A stretch of DNA of 64,000 nt from an uncultured bacterium (GCA_902797965.1 CADBUY010000004.1:142812-206811), one strand, 5' to 3'. Counted from the stretch's first letter, positions 50,792-59,929 are shown. Program-made: numbers and translations. The notes: a model not told the origin generated them from the letters alone.

Positions 50792-51436
50792 TTATATTTC
50801 GTCTTGAATAAACTCTTTTATAAGATTAACAGGAGTTGCAAAACCTATACCTATATTTGAAATATTGTTATCCGGATTATATATTGCCTGATTTATTCCT
50901 ATTATTTCTCCTTTGCTATTAAGAAGCGGACCGCCTGAGGAGCCCGGATTGATAACTGCGTCTGTCTGAATTCTGTTCGCTGAATAGTCAATTCTTGAAA
51001 TTATTCCTTTTGTCAAAGTTCCGTTAAACCCAAAAGGATTCCCTATTGCAAGTACTGTTTCACCAACTTTAATTTTTGAGGAATCTCCCATTTTAATTGT
51101 TTTTAACTTAAAAGGAACTGAGATTTTTAATAATGCAATATCTTTTTTTTCACCATATAATTTTAATATTTTTGCTTTATAATCCTGTCCGTTACTCATA
51201 GTAACAGTAATATTTTTTCCGTCTTCTAAAATATGAGCACTTGTTAAAATTGTACCATCGTCAGATATAATACATCCCGTACCACAGGAAATCCCATTCT
51301 CTAACTGTGTATCTACTGCTACTATAGCAGGATTTATTTTTTCGTAGATATTGCAAGCAGAATCTTTTAATAATGAAAATCCGTATGAGGGCATTGATAA
51401 AAATATTGTTAATAATAACATTAATAATTTGTTCAT
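50792..51436 (-). CDS. DegP/HtrA-type trypsin-like protease without PDZ
   Basis: A 214-residue S1C protease with a signal peptide (1-19). The triad is complete: His68 in LTSAHIL, Asp99 in KKDIALLKI and Ser167 in NPGSSGGPL (the usual GNSGGP has Ser for Asn). IGNPFGFNGTLTKGIIS is the family oxyanion/loop segment. The protein ends right after the protease domain and lacks PDZ domains, so it would act as a simple periplasmic protease without HtrA-type oligomer control. It ends 38 bp before the gene at 50175. Confidence 0.88.
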   Translation of the reverse strand: MNKLLMLLLTIFLSMPSYGFSLLKDSACNIYEKINPAIVAVDTQLENGISCGTGCIISDDGTILTSAHILEDGKNITVTMSNGQDYKAKILKLYGEKKDIALLKISVPFKLKTIKMGDSSKIKVGETVLAIGNPFGFNGTLTKGIISRIDYSANRIQTDAVINPGSSGGPLLNSKGEIIGINQAIYNPDNNISNIGIGFATPVNLIKEFIQDEI

Positions 51437-51590
51437 ATATCCTCCAATGCAATATTATTGATTTAAAATACAATTCTAAACAATAGTTCTTACTTACTCT
51501 TTAGTGATAAATATTGCAAGCAGTTAAATTTTAATGTATAATCATCAATAAAGTTGAAAAAAGTAATATAGACATTTAAAGGAGAAAATT

Positions 51591-52343
51591 ATGTCAAGAA
51601 TTGAAAGTTTTAAAAGAGCTTTAAGCGAAAAAAGAGCTGTAAAAATTATCGCAGGAATTGATAATTTTGATGCAGATAAAGTAAGAAAAGTTGTTTTATC
51701 AGCTGATAATGCAGGTGCAAGTGCAGTTGATATCTGCGCAGATCCTAAAATTATCGCTATGGTTAGAACAATAACTGATTTACCAATCTTCGTTTCATCA
51801 GTTGAGCCTGAGGAATTAGCTCACGCAGTTGCATTAGGAGCTGACGCAGTAGAGCTTGGAAACTTTGATGCATTATACAAAAAAGGTATGTCATTCTCAG
51901 CTGAACAAGTACTTAACTTAGCTAAAAGAACTAAAGAGCTTGTTGGCGATACTTTCTTATGTGTAACTATTCCGGGTGAATTAGAAATCGGTGAACAAGT
52001 TGAGCTTGCAAGAGCATTAGAAGAATTGGGAATCGACTTAATTCAAACAGAAGGTCACTTCTCAAATGAATCACCATCTAATGGTGTCAGAGGTTTGATT
52101 GAAAGAGCTGAATTAACAATATCTAATACAATTGAACTTTCAAGAAATATAGAACTTCCAATAATGACAGCAACCGGTATAAATCCTACAACTGCTTCTT
52201 TAGCATTTGCAGCAGGTGCTTCAGCTATTGGTTGCGGTTCTTGCGTTAATAAACTTGATTCTGAAATCGCTATGTTAGCTGTTTCAAGAAGCCTTGTTGA
52301 GATTGCTGACAGAAGCGCTCAATACTCTTTAGAATTAGTTTAA
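51591..52343 (+). CDS. ycf23: Ycf23/DUF561 family protein
   Basis: A 250-residue TIM-barrel-like protein. The sequence VKIIAGIDNFDADKVRKVV, then SAVDICADPKIIAMV, LPIFVSSVEPEEL, ADAVELGNFDALYKKG and IPGELEIGEQVELA closely follow the plastid/cyanobacterial Ycf23 family as I remember it. The conserved IDLIQTEGHFS and MTATGINPTTASLAFAAGASAIGCGSCV are also present. The function is not established; it is of interest as a marker of cyanobacterial ancestry. The ribosome site is AAAGGAG. It is monocistronic with a terminator. Confidence 0.9.
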   Translation: MSRIESFKRALSEKRAVKIIAGIDNFDADKVRKVVLSADNAGASAVDICADPKIIAMVRTITDLPIFVSSVEPEELAHAVALGADAVELGNFDALYKKGMSFSAEQVLNLAKRTKELVGDTFLCVTIPGELEIGEQVELARALEELGIDLIQTEGHFSNESPSNGVRGLIERAELTISNTIELSRNIELPIMTATGINPTTASLAFAAGASAIGCGSCVNKLDSEIAMLAVSRSLVEIADRSAQYSLELV

Positions 52344-52364
52344 TTAATAATATTAGTAGAAACA

Positions 52365-52396
52365 AAAAAGAATGATAGCAATTATCATTCTTTTTT
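52365..52396 (+). terminator. Terminator after ycf23
   Basis: AAAAAGAATGATA/TATCATTCTTTTT stem with a 5-base loop and T-run. Confidence 0.92.
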
Positions 52397-52410
52397 GTTG
52401 CAAAGTTTGC

Positions 52411-52450
52411 AAAAAAAAGCGAGCATCCAATTTATGGATACTCGCTTTTT
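52411..52450 (-). terminator. Terminator after the HU gene
   Basis: AAAAAGCGAG-ATCCA/TGGAT-CTCGCTTTTT hairpin; T-run on the minus strand for the leftward HU transcript. Confidence 0.9.
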
Positions 52451-52465
52451 AAATCTTTTAAAAAA

Positions 52466-52738
52466 CTATTTTACAAGTTCTTTGAATGATTTACCAGCTG
52501 ACCAAGCAGGAACTGTTTTAGCAGCAATTTTAAGTTCTTTACCTGTTTGTGGGTTTCTGCCGATTCTAGCAGCTCTCTTACGAGCTTCCCAAGTACCAAA
52601 ACCAACTAAAGTAACTTTTTTGCCTTTAGCAACAGTTTTTTGGATAATTTCTAATGTAGCTGATAATACATCAGATGAAATCTTTTGAGAAAGTTTTGTT
52701 TTCTTAGAAATTTCTTTTACTAATTCTTCTTTGTTCAT
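52466..52738 (-). CDS. hup: HU-family DNA-binding protein
   Basis: A 90-residue histone-like protein. Start at 52738 behind GGAGA gives MNKEELVKEISKKTKLSQKI; an upstream in-frame start has no ribosome site. The DNA-binding arm is GFGTWEARKRAARIGRNPQTG (about 47-67), carrying the intercalating Pro. It bends and compacts the chromosome. Monocistronic with a bidirectional terminator between it and ycf23. Confidence 0.96.
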   Translation of the reverse strand: MNKEELVKEISKKTKLSQKISSDVLSATLEIIQKTVAKGKKVTLVGFGTWEARKRAARIGRNPQTGKELKIAAKTVPAWSAGKSFKELVK

Positions 52739-52931
52739 GATAAATCTCCTATACACTTTATCTACTACTGTGGGTAAATACTTGATTTGCGATATTTGAA
52801 AAAGCTCTCATACACGCCTAAACAAGTTTGTAACCCTCTATGCTTCATATTATACACATTTTAATTATAATTGCAAGCTTTTTATGAAAAGTTTACAATA
52901 CTTAATATTGAAACCTATATTGTATTGGTGA

Positions 52932-52987
52932 AATAAAAAGAGGCTGGGAAAAAACTAGCCTCTTTTTATGGTGGGCGTTACAAGACT
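52932..52987. repeat. Duplicate of tRNA 3' end plus terminator (copy 1)
   Basis: A 56-bp unit nearly identical to 53130-53185: a hairpin AAAAAGAGGCT/AGCCTCTTTTT followed by the last 20 bases of the tRNA-Val gene. It lies downstream of the tRNA, as in an integration scar. Confidence 0.8.
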
Positions 52988-53019
52988 GTCTTGACCTGTT
53001 TGCATTAAACGTGTCTTCG

Positions 53020-53059
53020 TGTTTTGCTTTTTGTGCTGATTGCACTACAAAGCAAAACA
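53020..53059. repeat. Long hairpin inside the tRNA-derived region
   Basis: TGTTTTGCTTT/AAAGCAAAACA with an inner GTGC/GCAC. 40 bp, flanked by tRNA fragments in both orientations (for example GGTCACAAGTTCG at 53095). Confidence 0.7.
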
Positions 53060-53129
53060 ACTTTGCACTCTGCTCACAGGTCGCTCGAACATTGTTAGGT
53101 CACAAGTTCGTTACTCTTCAAAACTGTGC

Positions 53130-53185
53130 AATAAAAAGAGGCTGGAAAAAATCTATCCTCTTTTTATGGTGGGCGTTACAAGACT
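53130..53185. repeat. tRNA 3' end plus terminator (copy 2, functional side)
   Basis: Contains the real tRNA-Val terminator and the last part of the tRNA gene; near-identical to 52932-52987. Confidence 0.8.
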
Positions 53186-53242
53186 CGAACTTGTGACCCT
53201 CTGAATGTCGTTCAGATGCGCTACCAACTGCGCCAAACGCCC
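53167..53242 (-). tRNA. tRNA-Val (GAC), with C33
   Basis: Full cloverleaf on the minus strand, 76 nt including an encoded CCA. The 7-bp acceptor GGGCGTT pairs with AACGCCC. The D-stem is GCGC/GCGC, the anticodon stem TCTGA/TCAGA, and the T-stem ACAAG/CTTGT with loop TTCGAGT. The anticodon loop is ACGACAT, anticodon GAC. Position 33, almost always U, is C and position 32 is A, which would weaken the U-turn unless edited or tolerated. A terminator hairpin follows. Confidence 0.85.
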
Positions 53243-53261
53243 GTTTATTTAATTTAATTTG

Positions 53262-53333
53262 GTTCAGATGCTACCTCTCAAAAATCCTCAATGGTTCGGA
53301 TTTTTTCGGCAGAGTCAACTGCGCCAAACGCCC
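53262..53333 (-). pseudogene. Interrupted partial tRNA-Val copy
   Basis: On the minus strand, the first 18 bases of the tRNA-Val gene recur exactly (53316-53333). A 40-bp insert with an AAAAATCC/GGATTTTT hairpin follows, and then GGTAGC-ATCTGAAC, the next tRNA segment lacking 2 bp. The rest is missing. A broken duplicate directly upstream of the intact gene. Confidence 0.75.
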
Positions 53334-53449
53334 TTTTTTTTTATTTTTCGGTAGAATTAACTATAACAACCATAATCAAATCTATATTTAAAGTTTATCA
53401 TAAAATATACACATCAGCAAATTTTATATTTACAAGTTTTTAATTGGAT

Positions 53450-54247
53450 ATGATTGCAATAAATAACGATTACAGTAAATATTTACCAACTTTTAAATCA
53501 TACAAGCATGAAGTTTTTAATCAAAACGGAACACTTAAATATCGTGGTGATACATGTATGTTCAGAGGTGATATCGATTTTACAAAGATTGTTAATTTTT
53601 TTGAAAATAAATATAAAGATGTATCTAAAGTTAAAGTAATAATACATGCTTGTTCTGATGGAGAAGAAGTATATTCTTTTATCGCAAAACTATTGGATTC
53701 CATTGGACTTCAAAAAGCATCTAAATATTTTCCGGTATCTGCAAGAGATATAGATGAAGGACATATTACTCTGGCAAAAGCTGGTAAATATACAATAGAG
53801 GACTTCGAACAATATTTTATAAACAGTAATTTATCCAACGGTTATAAGCAATATTTTGATAATAATGGTATAAATTTTTCTAGAATTTGTATAAGCGCAA
53901 AAGAAAATCTAAAAAATCATGTTAAATTTTCAATATCAAATATATTAGATGATGTTAAATTTAATAAATTAAAAAATACTGTACTTTTTGCAAGAAACTT
54001 CTGGCCGTATCTTAGTAATGATGATGCAAGAAAATTGGCAGAATCTTTATCTGATAACATGGATAACTCTTCTGCTCTTATTATTGGAAATTTTGATAAA
54101 ACATACAATATAGATATTTTACTTAGAGAATATGGTTTCAAAGAGGATTATAACATTACAAATCTATTTTTAAAAGATAATAAAAATAATATTAATGATA
54201 GTATAAAAAAATACTTAAGATTACTTAAGAAAATAATTAAAAAATAA
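53450..54247 (+). CDS. CheR-like methyltransferase, divergent, with FKS motif
   Basis: A 265-residue soluble protein from the ATG at 53450. The first 20 residues carry LPTFKSYKHEVF, the N-terminal motif type of the orphan set. The body follows CheR order: HACSDGEEVYSFIAKLL (about 66-82; SAM-binding motif, CheR has ACSTGEEPYS), ARDIDEGHITLAKAGKY (98-114, as in CheR ATDIDxxxLxxAxxGxY) and LFARNFWPYLSNDDARK (as in FCRNVLIYF). CheR methylates chemoreceptors; the Arg-Asn is kept but many positions differ, so another target is possible. No ribosome site. It is convergent with leuS. Confidence 0.7.
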   Translation: MIAINNDYSKYLPTFKSYKHEVFNQNGTLKYRGDTCMFRGDIDFTKIVNFFENKYKDVSKVKVIIHACSDGEEVYSFIAKLLDSIGLQKASKYFPVSARDIDEGHITLAKAGKYTIEDFEQYFINSNLSNGYKQYFDNNGINFSRICISAKENLKNHVKFSISNILDDVKFNKLKNTVLFARNFWPYLSNDDARKLAESLSDNMDNSSALIIGNFDKTYNIDILLREYGFKEDYNITNLFLKDNKNNINDSIKKYLRLLKKIIKK

Positions 54248-54266
54248 AGCCGGTATTAAACCGGCT
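54248..54266. terminator. Hairpin terminator between cheR-like gene and leuS
   Basis: Perfect AGCCGGT/ACCGGCT stem with a 5-base loop between convergent genes; T-run modest. Confidence 0.7.
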
Positions 54267-54272
54267 CTATTA

Positions 54273-56759
54273 TTATCCTTTTATAACTATATTTACTAAT
54301 TTTTTTGGAACGACAATTGTTTTCACAATTTCTTTTCCTGCTGTAAGTTCTTTGATTTTTTCAGTTGATAGGGCAATCGCTTTTAGTTCATCGTCATTTA
54401 CCCCTTCGTCAACTTCTACTTTGTCCTTAACTTTACCATTCACCTGAACAACAAGAGTAAGTTTGCTTGCTTTAGCTAAATTTTCGTCCCATTTGCACCA
54501 TTTTTGCTCATGGATAGAATCTTCATGCCCAAGCTCGTGCCATATTTCTTCTGACATATGAACCGTTACGGGTGACATTAATTTTACCAGCGATTCTACA
54601 GCAAAACTGAATACATTTTTGTCTTCACCATTTAATTCACGCTTTTTACCGCGCCAGTCATATATAGCATTTGTTAATTCACGATATTTTGATATAACTG
54701 TATTAAATTGAAAGTCATTTGAAATATCATTTGTAATTCCTTTGATTGCTATATGAACAGTTCTGACTAAATCGTCATTTTCTCTTGCTAATGGGAAAGA
54801 GAAGTTATAGTTTTTTATGATATCTCCATTATTAACTCCATCAGAAACAAGTCTCCAAACTCTGTTTAAGAATTTGTAACATCCTTCTACGCCTGCATCT
54901 GACCAGTCAAAATCACGAGCCGGAGGTGAATCTGAAAGAATAAATAATCTTGCGGTATCAGCACCATAATTTTCAAATATTTCATCAGGATCAACTGTGT
55001 TACCTTTTGATTTTGACATTTTTGAACCGTCTTTTAACACCATACCTTGAGTTAACAAGTTTTTAAACGGCTCATCAAAGTCTAATAATCCGCAATCTCT
55101 AAGTGCTTTAGTAAAGAATCTTGAATATAATAAGTGGAGAATAGCATGTTCTATACCGCCTACATATTGATCTACAGGCAGCCACTTATTTACCAAATCC
55201 TTATCAAAACATTTATCACTATTTCTTGCATCTGAATACCTCAAATAATACCAGCTTGAACATACGAATGTATCCATTGTATCCATTTCTCGAGTAGCAT
55301 GACCTCCGCAAATAGGACAAGTAGTATCCTTAAATGTTTTTGAAGTCGTAATTGGTGACTTACCAACAACTGAAAAATCAACATCAGTCGGCAGCATTAC
55401 AGGAAGATTTTCTTCTTTTTCAGGAACAATGCCGCATTTGTCACAATAAACTACAGGAATTGGAGCGCCCCAATATCTTTGGCGTGATATTAACCAATCT
55501 CTAAGTCTATACTGAGTTTTAAATTCGCCAAAACCACCATCTACAGCCTTTTGTGTAATAGCTTTTTTAGCTTCCGTATTTTTCATACCGTTAAATTCAT
55601 TTGAATTAACTAATACACCTTCTTCTGTATATGCACCATCTGAGCAATCAGAAGGGTTTTCAGGATTTTGGATAACTACCTTCATCGGTAAATTATATTT
55701 TTTTGCAAAATCATAATCTCTTGTATCATGCGTTGGAACTGCCATAACTGCACCTGTTCCATATTCTACAAGAGCATAATCAGCTGTCCATAGTGGGAAT
55801 TCTTCACCTGTAAATGGGTTAATACAATGCGTTCCCAGAGGAACACCCGTTTTAACTCTTTCTGTTGAAAGACGCTCAATCTCAGTCATCTTTCTGGCAT
55901 TTGCTCTGTATTCTTCAACAGCTTGCTTATTTTCAGGTGTCGTTAATTTTTCAATATCCTTATACTCTGGTGCAACAACCAGATATGTTATACCATGAAC
56001 AGTATCAGGTCTTGTTGTATATACAGGAACTTCCAGTCCATCAATTTCTTTGACTTTAAATCTAAAAATTGCGCCATGCGATTTACCTATCCAGTTTGCC
56101 TGCATAGTTTTAACATTATCACCCCATCCCGAAAGCTTTTCTAAATCGTCAAGAAGTTGATCAGCATATTCAGTAATTTTGAAAAACCATTGTGACAGGA
56201 ATTTCTTTTCAACAACGGAATCACATCTCCAACATTTTCCGTCAATAACTTGTTCGTTCGCAAGAACAGTACCACATTTGTCACACCAGTTTACAGCAGC
56301 TTCTTTTTTGTATGCCAAGCCTTTTTTATATAATTGTAAAAACAGCCACTGTGTCCATTTATAGTATTCCGGCTTGCAGGTCGTAACCTCTCTTTGCCAA
56401 TCGTAAGAAAGCCCAAGCATTTTAAGCTGTTTTGTCATATATGCAATATTTTCATCTGTCCATTTTGCAGGGTCTGCACCATGCTGCATTGCCGCATTCT
56501 CAGCAGGAAGTCCAAAACTGTCCCATCCGATTGGATGTAATACATTATAGCCCTGCATTTTTTTAAATCTTGCAATTACGTCTGTTATTGTATAATTTCT
56601 AACATGTCCCATGTGTAACTTACCTGACGGATATGGAAACATTGACAGAGCAAAGTATTTTGGTTTATCGCTAACATCCGGCGTATGGAATGCATTACTG
56701 TTTTCCCATGAAGCCTGCCATTTTTTTTCTATTTCTTGTGGAAAATAAGCCTCTTTCAT
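54273..56759 (-). CDS. leuS: Leucyl-tRNA synthetase
   Basis: Charges tRNA-Leu. Class I motifs: KLHMGH with preceding FPYPSG (about 40-51) and KMSKSKG (about 585). A CP1 editing domain between them includes the PTHDTRDYDFAKKY segment, and a zinc-binding cysteine set (WCDKCGTV, then WRCDS) is present. The full length of 828 residues is typical. The C-terminal domain LTLVVQVNGKVKDKVEV is intact. The start ATG has a GGAGG-type site (RNA AGGATTT). Monocistronic. Confidence 0.97.
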   Translation of the reverse strand: MKEAYFPQEIEKKWQASWENSNAFHTPDVSDKPKYFALSMFPYPSGKLHMGHVRNYTITDVIARFKKMQGYNVLHPIGWDSFGLPAENAAMQHGADPAKWTDENIAYMTKQLKMLGLSYDWQREVTTCKPEYYKWTQWLFLQLYKKGLAYKKEAAVNWCDKCGTVLANEQVIDGKCWRCDSVVEKKFLSQWFFKITEYADQLLDDLEKLSGWGDNVKTMQANWIGKSHGAIFRFKVKEIDGLEVPVYTTRPDTVHGITYLVVAPEYKDIEKLTTPENKQAVEEYRANARKMTEIERLSTERVKTGVPLGTHCINPFTGEEFPLWTADYALVEYGTGAVMAVPTHDTRDYDFAKKYNLPMKVVIQNPENPSDCSDGAYTEEGVLVNSNEFNGMKNTEAKKAITQKAVDGGFGEFKTQYRLRDWLISRQRYWGAPIPVVYCDKCGIVPEKEENLPVMLPTDVDFSVVGKSPITTSKTFKDTTCPICGGHATREMDTMDTFVCSSWYYLRYSDARNSDKCFDKDLVNKWLPVDQYVGGIEHAILHLLYSRFFTKALRDCGLLDFDEPFKNLLTQGMVLKDGSKMSKSKGNTVDPDEIFENYGADTARLFILSDSPPARDFDWSDAGVEGCYKFLNRVWRLVSDGVNNGDIIKNYNFSFPLARENDDLVRTVHIAIKGITNDISNDFQFNTVISKYRELTNAIYDWRGKKRELNGEDKNVFSFAVESLVKLMSPVTVHMSEEIWHELGHEDSIHEQKWCKWDENLAKASKLTLVVQVNGKVKDKVEVDEGVNDDELKAIALSTEKIKELTAGKEIVKTIVVPKKLVNIVIKG

Positions 56760-56856
56760 TAAATCCTCCGTGGGGTATATCCCTATTTCTACAAATTAAT
56801 TCTAGCACAAAAACTTAATATATTATTTTTTATTATATAAAACGTTATGTTCTAAA

Positions 56857-57195
56857 TTATTCGTCAACATCATCTTTATCGTTTGGTAAATCAGGCTCTT
56901 CTACTTGCTTTGAAAGTTTTTCGTTCAATTCTTGAAGAGTAATTGACTTGTCCATTTTCTTTAATGCGTTTAATACAGCAATTTTATAATCTGCATCGGC
57001 TTTATTTTTAGGGTTATCAACAATATCTCCCATTAATTGTCCAAGATAACCCATAATAACTGTTGCCGGTATAAGAATCATCCCTGTGGCCATAATTGTA
57101 TGCATATTTATTGCTCCCATTCTTAAAAAACAAATAGAGCCAAGTGTAATTATTGTTATTGATATAAAAAACATTTTTATATTTTCAGAATACAT
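56857..57195 (-). CDS. Small two-helix membrane protein in the flhA operon
   Basis: A 112-residue protein: two membrane helices (about 7-24 and 33-55, the second holding MILIPATVIMGYLGQLMG), then an acidic cytoplasmic tail ending PDLPNDKDDVDE. It follows pilZ by 21 bp and starts behind AAGGTG. Not recognised. Operon position after flhA and a PilZ protein suggests a flagellar or envelope-sensing accessory, which is inference. Confidence 0.7.
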   Translation of the reverse strand: MYSENIKMFFISITIITLGSICFLRMGAINMHTIMATGMILIPATVIMGYLGQLMGDIVDNPKNKADADYKIAVLNALKKMDKSITLQELNEKLSKQVEEPDLPNDKDDVDE

Positions 57196-57216
57196 TATTC
57201 ACCTTAATTCAATTAA

Positions 57217-57810
57217 TTATTTTTTGTTCATACGTTCCATATCTTTTTTCATACAGAACTGTACTAGTGTCATTTTATCTATATTATTTAAATGAGTAAA
57301 TCTCCCTGATATAGTGTATAAGCCATTATCACCTTTTTCAACTCTTATTAGCTGATACCTGCATTTTATTTCCTGTTCATCGCTAAGATTAATTTTTACA
57401 TGATATTCTTTTTCTATATCAATATTATCTGATGACTGAATTTTCATGCCGCCTGCAGATAAATCAAGTGTTCTGACATTATGAGAAGTGTCATCACAGG
57501 TAAGAACAAGATCTTCTAAGAACTTAATACGCGTAAATTTACGTCTTTGCAAAAATCTGTGCTTAACAGGATTTGCAATTGTTATAACATTATTTTCAAG
57601 AGCCTGAATATAAGATTCAAAATATAAATAACCGTTTTCTGTTACTGAATAAAAATCACAAATGTGATTGACCATTAAGCCATCGGGCTTATATTGGAGT
57701 TTCATTCTAAAACCATCCATAGAAACATCCAAAACTGTACCCTTGTTAGTTTTTTTTAAATCTTGAGGAACAATAGTTACCAGTTGTTCGTTTTTTACCA
57801 GCTCTCTCAT
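57217..57810 (-). CDS. PilZ-domain c-di-GMP-binding protein (YcgR-like)
   Basis: A 197-residue protein with an N-terminal YcgR-like beta domain (VPQDLKKTNKGTVLDVSMDG..., about 1-95) and a C-terminal PilZ domain (95-197). The c-di-GMP motifs are intact: RRKFTRIKF (RxxxR) and DLSAGGMKI (D/NxSxxG). YcgR-type proteins bind the flagellar motor and slow it at high c-di-GMP. Its place directly after flhA (22-bp gap) supports a motility role. Confidence 0.9.
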   Translation of the reverse strand: MRELVKNEQLVTIVPQDLKKTNKGTVLDVSMDGFRMKLQYKPDGLMVNHICDFYSVTENGYLYFESYIQALENNVITIANPVKHRFLQRRKFTRIKFLEDLVLTCDDTSHNVRTLDLSAGGMKIQSSDNIDIEKEYHVKINLSDEQEIKCRYQLIRVEKGDNGLYTISGRFTHLNNIDKMTLVQFCMKKDMERMNKK

Positions 57811-57832
57811 ATATATCCTTTCTTTAGTTATT

Positions 57833-59929
57833 TTAATTTAATTTTACCATACCCACAGATTTAACTTTTACATTAGGACTTATTTCATTATAAGACATAA
57901 TTGCAATTTGAGGATAAGTTCTTTCAATAAGCCTTCTAAATAATAATCTTATTGGTGAAGCACAAAGTATTACAGGCTGATTACCCGTTGCAGTTATTGC
58001 TTTTTCTAATTCCTGATTCATCACATCAAGCATATTCTTTGTAAACGTTGGATCTAATGATACGCTTTGACCGTCAGGGCTTGCGCCTTTTGCAATTGTC
58101 TGTTCAACATCCGGTGACAGAGTAATTACGTACAACTCTCCGGTATCAGCAAGATTTTGTTTACAAATATTTCTGGATAATGCAATTCTAACATGTTCTG
58201 TCAGATAATTAGGATTTTTACTAACTTTAGCATGTAAACTCATAGATTCCAGAATTGTTCTTAAATCTCTTACAGCAACCCCCTCTTTTAACAGATTTTG
58301 CATAACTATCTGAACATCACCTATTGTAATATCTTTCATTATGTCATCAACATAATCTTCTGAAACTTCTTTCTTAAGGTTATCAATAAGTTGTTGAACA
58401 TCAAATCTTGAAAGAATCTCGGATGCACATTTTTTAATAACCTCTGTTATATGAGTAGATATAACAGCTGAGGCAGAAACTACTGTATAACCTGACATTT
58501 CGGCAACATCTTTATCTTTAGCTTCAATCCACAAAGCCGGCAGCCCAAATGCAGGTTCAATAGCGTGAATACCGTTTATAGACAAATTCCCGACAGGGTC
58601 GCCTGCTGACATTGCCAAAAATCTTTCCGGATAGACTTCTCCGGACTCTAATGGAACACCTTTTAACTTTATTTGATAAGAGTTTGGGGACAACTGCAAG
58701 TTATCTCTAACTCTTATTGATGGCAAAATAATACCTAAATCAAGAGCAGTTTGTCTTCTTATTTGTGCGATACGTTCAAGCAAATCACCGCCCATTTCAA
58801 CATTTAACAGTTGAACCAATCTGTATCCGACTTCAATTTCAATAGTATCAACATTAAGAAGCTCCATTACACTTTCTCTTGTAGCTTTGGCACGTTTTTC
58901 TTTTTTACCGATTTTTTCTTGGTGAGCCTGTTCAACTGCTTCCGCTTCTTTTGCAATAACTGTAGTTTCTTTTTCTTTAGATTTTTTAAATGCTAAAAAT
59001 CCTGCAATTAAAGCAATCGTTAAAAATGGTATAGTAGGCATTCCAGGAACAATACCCATAACTCCGAGCAAACCTGATACAACACCTAATACTCTGGGAT
59101 CACTGAACATTTCATTCTTAATATCAACAGAAAGTGATTCATCTTTTCCGGATGCTCTTGAAACGATTAAACCGGTAGCCGTTGAAATTAATAAAGCCGG
59201 AATTTGTGAAACAAGACCATCACCAACTGTTAAGATAGTATAAGTACTAAGTGCCTGTGTAATTTCCATGTGGAGTTGAATAACACCGATAATCAAACCG
59301 CCGACTATATTAATTACGGTAATAACAATACCAGCTGTAGCATCACCTTTTACAAACTTGGAAGCACCATCCATAGTACCATAGAAATCAGTTTCTCTTT
59401 CAAGTTTTTTACGTCTTTCTTTAGCTTCATCTTCGTTAATAAGTCCCGAGTTTAAATCAGCGTCAATACTTAATTGTTTACCCGGCATCTTATCTAATGT
59501 AAAACGAGCGGATACTTCAGCAACACGAGTTGCACCACCTGTAATAACCATAAAATTGATTAATACCAAAATACAAAATATTACGGCACCTACAACGTAA
59601 TTACCACCAACTACAAATTGCCCGAATGAACTTATTACATTTCCGGCCTGACCGTTGAGTAAAATTAATCTGGTGGAGCTGACGTTCAGACCTAAACGGA
59701 ATAAAGTTGCAATAAGCAATACAGTGGGGAAAGATGAATAATCTAGCGGTTCTTGAGTATACAAGCAAACCAAAAGTATGATAACGGCAAGAGATATATT
59801 TACAGTTAAAAGTAAGTCCAAAAATGGTGCAGGTATAGGAATAACCATCATAACGACAATAACGACCAGACCAATAGCCAGGACTATATCGTTATTCTTC
59901 AATATTTTGGATAATTTACTAAATTCCAT
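57833..59929 (-). CDS. flhA: Flagellar export gate protein FlhA
   Basis: A 698-residue export gate protein. Eight or so membrane helices occupy the N-terminal half, with the FHIPEP-region sequence ATRVAEVSARFTLDKMPGKQL and the conserved loop ADLNSGLINEDEAKERRKKLE. The C-terminal cytoplasmic domain (about 340-698) binds chaperone-substrate complexes. First gene of an operon with pilZ and a small membrane protein. With flhB and fliA elsewhere in the window it shows that this lineage keeps flagellar export genes. Confidence 0.96.
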   Translation of the reverse strand: MEFSKLSKILKNNDIVLAIGLVVIVVMMVIPIPAPFLDLLLTVNISLAVIILLVCLYTQEPLDYSSFPTVLLIATLFRLGLNVSSTRLILLNGQAGNVISSFGQFVVGGNYVVGAVIFCILVLINFMVITGGATRVAEVSARFTLDKMPGKQLSIDADLNSGLINEDEAKERRKKLERETDFYGTMDGASKFVKGDATAGIVITVINIVGGLIIGVIQLHMEITQALSTYTILTVGDGLVSQIPALLISTATGLIVSRASGKDESLSVDIKNEMFSDPRVLGVVSGLLGVMGIVPGMPTIPFLTIALIAGFLAFKKSKEKETTVIAKEAEAVEQAHQEKIGKKEKRAKATRESVMELLNVDTIEIEVGYRLVQLLNVEMGGDLLERIAQIRRQTALDLGIILPSIRVRDNLQLSPNSYQIKLKGVPLESGEVYPERFLAMSAGDPVGNLSINGIHAIEPAFGLPALWIEAKDKDVAEMSGYTVVSASAVISTHITEVIKKCASEILSRFDVQQLIDNLKKEVSEDYVDDIMKDITIGDVQIVMQNLLKEGVAVRDLRTILESMSLHAKVSKNPNYLTEHVRIALSRNICKQNLADTGELYVITLSPDVEQTIAKGASPDGQSVSLDPTFTKNMLDVMNQELEKAITATGNQPVILCASPIRLLFRRLIERTYPQIAIMSYNEISPNVKVKSVGMVKLN

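Noticed and set aside
53011..53196. Rightward 61-codon frame across the tRNA-derived repeats
   Set aside because: It consists of tRNA fragments and a terminator hairpin and contains the antisense of the tRNA; not a gene.
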